IMG/VR virus record: IMGVR_UViG_3300031772_000046
Location: 1 to 55,603 of that record
From: a virus
DNA length: 55,603 nt
Reading direction: 5' to 3' (one strand)
A model generated the notes under the pieces. It was not told the origin of the DNA. It searched no databases and saw nothing but the letters and a program-made list of their open reading frames with translations. Of the stretch, positions 53,134-55,603 are shown one piece after another. Positions within the stretch are counted from its first letter, which is position 1, and every line of letters starts with the position of its first letter. The translations under genes were made by a program, and so were the position numbers.

Positions 53134-54027
53134 ATGAGGCCCGAGTTCGTGGATTGGGCACGATCCGAAAGGGGTGTGGCGCCCGATTCTCTGAGGACGT
53201 ATCTTTACGGCATCAGCAAGCTTGACCGGGCGGCGGCGGGTGACGACCTCGACATAGACCACCTGGACAAGGGGCAATTGCGCCACTACATCGGGGTCAT
53301 GTATGATCGGTTCAGCAACGTCAGCACGCGCCTCACGATAGTGAGCGGCATAAAGAGGTACTACGAGTTTCTGCAAAAGGAGGGCCTGCGTGCGGATAAC
53401 CCGGCCCGCGACTTCCGGGCCGTGGCCCGGCACGGGGAGTTGCCCCGCATCCCCAGCTTCGCGGACGTGGAGCGGTTCCTGCATCTGCCGCCCGTCTCTG
53501 AAACCCCCTGGGCGCGCCGCGACTATCTCATCAAGTGGCTACTCGCGGGGTGCGCCATCAGGCGGGGCGAGGTTCGTGAGCTTCGCGTCGGCGATGTCGG
53601 TCTGGAGGAACGAACGCTGCGCGTTCTGGGCAAGGGCAGGAAGACCCGCATTGTGCCCCTAGGAGACCGACTGGTGGCCCTCCTCGGAGTCTACCTTGAG
53701 GATATTCGCCCGAGGCTTGCCCGGGGAGGCCTGCGGCACGGCCGTGCCCCCACCGACTACCTGCTCTTGGGGTGGAGGGGCGGCCCCCTGGCTAGGGACT
53801 GCGTTCGTCACGCCCTGGTGAACATCGCCAAGCATTACGGGGTGCCTCCGATTTCGCCGCATAAGTTCAGACATGCGGCGGCGCGGCGGATGATCATCGG
53901 CGGCGCCAGTCTGCGGGCGGTGCAGAAGGTGCTGGGGCACTCCAAGGTCGCGACCACGGAGGTCTACACATTCATGTACGATGAGGAGGTTGGCGACCAG
54001 GTGCGCCGGGCGAACCCCTGGGCGTGA
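53134..54027 (+). CDS. int: Tyrosine-recombinase integrase
   Basis: A 297-residue XerC/D-like recombinase from ATG 53134. Residues 1-100 form the SAM-like core-binding domain. The catalytic set is visible: Arg143 (AIRRGEV), Lys167 (LGKGRK), His243-x-x-Arg246 (PHKFRHAA), His269 (LGHSK) and Tyr278 (EVYTF). It integrates and excises the prophage. It lacks an arm-binding N-terminal extension, as in XerC/D-like phage integrases. No attP core could be identified. Confidence 0.93.
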   Translation: MRPEFVDWARSERGVAPDSLRTYLYGISKLDRAAAGDDLDIDHLDKGQLRHYIGVMYDRFSNVSTRLTIVSGIKRYYEFLQKEGLRADNPARDFRAVARHGELPRIPSFADVERFLHLPPVSETPWARRDYLIKWLLAGCAIRRGEVRELRVGDVGLEERTLRVLGKGRKTRIVPLGDRLVALLGVYLEDIRPRLARGGLRHGRAPTDYLLLGWRGGPLARDCVRHALVNIAKHYGVPPISPHKFRHAAARRMIIGGASLRAVQKVLGHSKVATTEVYTFMYDEEVGDQVRRANPWA

Positions 54028-54323
54028 AGGGGAAAGCCGCCGCCGTATTCGCCTCCCGTGGGGGCCTTGCTGCATGGCTGCGATTACGGGCGGCGTGGCG
54101 GCGGCTACGCCTTTATATTAGGACACTTTCCCGGCAGCGTCAAGCGATACTAGTTGCTGGCGGCGTGAACATCCTCCTTCCAGGCATCCACCCCCTAAAA
54201 TAGCAAAAGCCCCCGCCTTGCGGCGAGGGGCTTTTGTGCGGGCCGTAGACGGCCCTAGATGCGTTTGTCCGGTTGTAGGCTAAGTGAGTAGGGCCAAGGC
54301 CGTTTCGGTTCAGGGCGGTGCCT
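54028..54323. other. Intergenic region after integrase, with terminator; possible attP
   Basis: No gene is seen in this nearly 300-nt gap. It holds a strong bidirectional terminator (54204-54236), a second hairpin GGGCCG...CGGCCC just after it, and an AT-richer stretch near 54112-54125. In temperate phages the attachment site often lies beside the integrase gene, but no direct evidence for a core sequence exists here. Confidence 0.4.
54204..54236. terminator. Bidirectional factor-independent terminator
   Basis: CAAAAGCCCC...GGGGCTTTTG forms an 8-10 bp stem with A-run on one side and T-run on the other, so it works in both directions. It separates the rightward integrase from the leftward holin gene end. 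Confidence 0.85.
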
Positions 54324-54680
54324 CTACGCCGGGGGGTTATCGGCCACAGGGGCGGAGGGCAAGACGTACTCCACGGCCTGGTTCATGGCGAATACCGCCT
54401 GCTCTCCAAGGATGCGCCACTGGTCGTCGGTCAGCTTCGGGCCGTATCTGGTCGCCAGATTCTTCATGTACCGGATCGCCGCCTGCATCTTCGCCTCGCC
54501 GTGGGCGTCCACGACGAACTGCTCGACGCACTCAACGGCGGTCGCCGCTATCGAGTACGCCTTGCCAAGCTTCTCGCCGCCCATCTTCTGTTGAAGATAC
54601 AGGCCCAGCAGAGTGAGGACGGTCGTAACCAGGGTGCCCACAACGGAGACGATCACCCGGAACAGGACATCATCCATCAT
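54324..54680 (-). CDS. LL-H-type holin
   Basis: A 118-residue protein with one N-terminal transmembrane helix (VLFRVIVSVVGTLVTTVLTL) and a helical C-terminus (GGEKLGKAYSIAATAVECVE ... WRILGEQAVFAMNQAVE), the plan of the phage LLH holin family of Firmicutes phages. It would form the membrane lesion that releases the amidase. Its start is a double ATG. Confidence 0.8.
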   Translation of the reverse strand: MMDDVLFRVIVSVVGTLVTTVLTLLGLYLQQKMGGEKLGKAYSIAATAVECVEQFVVDAHGEAKMQAAIRYMKNLATRYGPKLTDDQWRILGEQAVFAMNQAVEYVLPSAPVADNPPA

Positions 54681-54691
54681 CTCGTACCCCC

Positions 54692-55336
54692 TTACTTGTT
54701 CTGCGGAAGGACGTTCTCCACGAGTCTCTTAAACAGGACCGCCGCCTGACCCACGGTCAGATTGGCAGCGGCATCAATGAGACCGTTCTGGTCGCCTTTC
54801 ATCAGGCCCACGTCACGCGCCCACTTGATGGCTATCTCGGCCCACTGCGTATCGCCTACTGGCTTCACCGCCTCTACAACGGCCTTTCTGAAGTTGGCTT
54901 CGGGAAAGAACTTGCCCGGACATGCGGTCGCCGTTCCCCCGATCTGCTGGCGGTGCAGGAGGATCCTGTCGGGCGTCAGACCGTGCTCCTTCATCAGGCC
55001 CAGGACAACCACGAGAAGGCCGCCAAACTGCGCCGGGGGCATGGGGGTGGTATCGAAGTTCCCGATGCAGGAGACGCCGATGCTACAGCGGTTGAGGCTG
55101 GGGCTAGTGGGCGATGAACCCGGTGCCCTGCCGTCGGTGTGGGCGCCGTCCATCAGCAAGGGGCGCCCGGTGCCCACAGACCCGTCAGCACGAACGAGGA
55201 AGTTGTAGCCGATGTCCTTGAACCCGCGTCCCTTGGGCGGCGGAGCCATGTGATAGGCCCTGATCTGTTCCACCGTCTGCGTCGCGGGACCGGCGGTGTG
55301 GTGAATGACGATCCATTCCTTATTATATGGTGCCAC
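54692..55336 (-). CDS. N-acetylmuramoyl-L-alanine amidase endolysin with SLH-like end
   Basis: A 214-residue lysin (GTG 55336). The amidase_2/PGRP domain has WIVIHHTAG (His12), SIGVSCIGNFD, ILLHRQQIGGTATACPG with the second His and the Cys/Pro zinc-side turn. Residues about 162-208 (QWAEIAIKWARDVGLMKG ... LTVGQAAVLFKRL) match an S-layer-homology repeat, which binds secondary cell-wall polymer of Firmicutes. It cuts the Ala-MurNAc bond of the host wall at lysis. Confidence 0.88.
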   Translation of the reverse strand: MAPYNKEWIVIHHTAGPATQTVEQIRAYHMAPPPKGRGFKDIGYNFLVRADGSVGTGRPLLMDGAHTDGRAPGSSPTSPSLNRCSIGVSCIGNFDTTPMPPAQFGGLLVVVLGLMKEHGLTPDRILLHRQQIGGTATACPGKFFPEANFRKAVVEAVKPVGDTQWAEIAIKWARDVGLMKGDQNGLIDAAANLTVGQAAVLFKRLVENVLPQNK

Positions 55337-55595
55337 TACTCTGGCCCCCGTTCCCCTTGAACCAGTTGATCAGCTTCCCGCCCACGTTCCCGATGGTCTG
55401 GATCGCGCCGGCGGTCAGGACGATCCCGAATACGAACGTGGCGACGTTGTAGAACTCCAGCCAGGATGAGTCGATGGGACAGCGCGAGGCGGTGATCTTC
55501 GTCAAGACGCCGTGCAGAAAGAGCCAGGCGATGATCACGGCCATGCCCGCCACGTCCTGGAGGGTCAGGCCGTTGGGGTCGTTCCCCCACCACAC
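55323..55595 (-). CDS. Two-helix membrane protein, possible second holin
   Basis: A 90-residue frame (GTG 55595; the true start may lie beyond the edge of the window) with two hydrophobic helices (about 17-34 and 52-72) and an ending KLINWFKGNGGQ. It overlaps the amidase start. In a lysis cassette this could be a holin or spanin-like partner. Confidence 0.6.
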   Translation of the reverse strand: MWWGNDPNGLTLQDVAGMAVIIAWLFLHGVLTKITASRCPIDSSWLEFYNVATFVFGIVLTAGAIQTIGNVGGKLINWFKGNGGQSSGTI

Positions 55596-55603
55596 GAACT
55601 TTG

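Overview
The window looks like about 55 kb of a temperate tailed bacteriophage (dsDNA, siphovirus or podovirus type), probably infecting a GC-rich Firmicutes-type host. The evidence is a terminase large subunit, portal and scaffold set; a scaffold that opens with the FDLQ-FA motif common in Firmicutes phages; an LL-H-type holin; an amidase carrying an S-layer-homology segment; a RinA/ArpU-like sigma-like regulator; and strong GAGGGGG Shine-Dalgarno sites before most starts. The DNA is GC-rich and almost wholly coding, with many ATGA/GTGA/TAATG overlaps. No tail, tape-measure or receptor-binding gene is seen. Both ends are open, so the tail module probably lies outside the window.

Layout. (1) About 24-0 kb, leftward: a late operon. 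It begins with many small accessory genes, many of them zinc-ribbon proteins, and includes a DNA methyltransferase, a FkbM-type and a class I methyltransferase, two glycosyltransferases, a phosphoesterase, a metallopeptidase-like protein, a GroES-like protein and three tRNA genes (Ala, Lys, Gln). It ends with a TerS-like protein, TerL, portal, scaffold and the start of a virion protein. (2) 24.03-31.2 kb, rightward: a good sigma-70-type promoter followed by 23 small genes of unknown function, separated by repeated hairpin-bearing intercistronic elements. (3) 52.3-31.2 kb, leftward: the early operon. It starts with a Cro-like repressor and runs through YqaJ-type exonuclease and RecT, NTP-PPase-like, DUF5131, a replication initiator and DnaC-like loader, an exported glucosaminidase, a second DNA methyltransferase, RusA, SSB, a RinA/ArpU-like regulator and a SLOG protein, with two structured non-coding stretches. 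(4) 52.5-54.0 kb, rightward: a cI-like repressor and tyrosine integrase, each behind a recognisable promoter, closed by a bidirectional terminator. (5) 55.6-54.3 kb, leftward: a membrane protein, amidase and holin.

How it fits together: divergent promoters at 52.3-52.5 kb form the lysogeny switch. The early operon would supply recombination and replication functions and the RinA/ArpU-like activator, which probably turns on the late leftward operon starting near 23-24 kb. The rightward 24-31 kb operon has its own promoter and no recognisable phage function, so it is the best candidate for an undescribed accessory system.

Most unusual signals: an HNH endonuclease gene nested out of frame inside a DNA methyltransferase gene, as a 435-nt insertion that keeps the methyltransferase frame open; three tRNAs that all carry C33 instead of the near-universal U33; conserved GATGA plus hairpin elements between genes of the rightward operon; and two structured, probably non-coding segments (32.15-32.40 and 48.67-49.14 kb), each containing a tRNA-like fold with a long closing helix. 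No CRISPR array, insertion sequence or rRNA was seen.
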